From Mariniphaga sp. (lineage in GTDB: Bacteria > Bacteroidota > Bacteroidia > Bacteroidales > Prolixibacteraceae): a DNA stretch of 64,000 nucleotides. The stretch is taken from contig JAGXGA010000023.1 of the NCBI GenBank assembly GCA_024636975.1, positions 93,118 through 157,117 on the forward strand. The letters run 5' to 3'. The notes beneath the pieces were generated by a model. The model was given only the letters and a program-made list of their open reading frames with translations. It did no database searches and was not told the DNA's origin. Both the position numbers and the translations under genes were made by a program. This document shows positions 63,958 through 64,000 of this stretch, in pieces. Each line of letters starts with the position of its first letter. Positions within the stretch are counted from its first letter, which is position 1.

Positions 63958-64000
63958 ATGATAAAAAATAATTTTGAAACGAACCAACAAACATTAGACC
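63958..64000 (+). CDS. Start of an unidentified gene, cut by the window end
   Basis: An open frame starts with ATG at 63958, reading MIKNNFETNQQTLD before the edge. The hairpin directly upstream resembles leaders of transposase genes, so an insertion-sequence transposase is possible. The visible 14 residues are too few for a family assignment. Confidence 0.35.
   Translation, partial: MIKNNFETNQQTLD

Overview
The window is a stretch of Bacteroidota chromosome, most likely from a polysaccharide-degrading, Marinilabiliales/Bacteroidales-type marine or sediment bacterium. The evidence is: a type IX secretion sorting domain on a GH16 glucanase; a GldD lipoprotein; a 30-residue AURKAIP1/COX24-type protein; DUF4199 and BamHI-free but Bacteroidota-typical HU/mutY/ssb/gldD/Sfp gene order; several TAnnTTTG promoter elements; and almost no Shine-Dalgarno sequences. 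No plasmid, phage or CRISPR locus was seen.

Bases 1-24,800 hold a carbohydrate-type catabolic cluster on the + strand. It comprises two FAD-dependent oxidoreductases (one a double-domain fusion), two enolase-superfamily dehydratase/racemase proteins, two aldo/keto reductases, a cellobiose-2-epimerase-like lipoprotein and two formylglycine sulfatases. Nearly all carry Tat, Sec or lipoprotein export signals, so the redox and epimerisation steps are predicted to occur outside the cytoplasm. No SusC/SusD pair or glycoside hydrolase lies in this part. The cluster is interrupted twice by more A+T-rich inserts: a membrane LytTR regulator plus acyltransferase (5.0-7.2 kb), and an accessory segment (11.4-18.9 kb). 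That segment is built around a 1636-residue DnaQ-like nuclease / RecQ / UvrD fusion, followed by gene remnants, a transposon-like palindrome, a YbjQ gene, and a small protein with an SSB-like acidic tail.

Bases 24,800-43,350 are mostly housekeeping: a copper-chaperone-like HMA protein, an NfeD protease, purB, an MsbA-like ABC exporter, tRNA-Trp, tRNA-Ser, an HU protein, trmH, an isochorismatase-fold protein lacking its catalytic Cys, DsbD, and RNase G. These are followed by the conserved COX24/HU divergent from mutY-ssb-gldD-Sfp block (gldE is absent), zwf-pgl, and an alpha/beta hydrolase. Two inverted period-11 repeat arrays lie at 31.6-31.75 kb.

Bases 43,350-64,000 are a mixed region, mainly on the - strand: dinB, a secreted GH16 enzyme, a pentapeptide-repeat protein, two DUF1801 proteins, a Tat-exported Gfo/Idh/MocA oxidoreductase, a zinc metallopeptidase, a DUF2007 protein, an unrecognised 712-residue protein with an internal duplication, a parallel beta-helix lipoprotein, a cupin, a DJ-1/PfpI protein, a DUF4287/DUF4199 pair, a VOC protein, a Crp/Fnr regulator, an MDR oxidoreductase, and a DUF4349 lipoprotein. 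Several gene remnants and palindromic repeats show that this region and the 16-20 kb region have been remodelled. The last 120 bases look like the 5' end of a new + strand gene behind a long hairpin, possibly an insertion sequence.

The best candidates for something undescribed are the helicase/nuclease fusion with its nearby SSB-tail mimic, the exported sugar-oxidation cluster, and the 712-residue duplicated protein.
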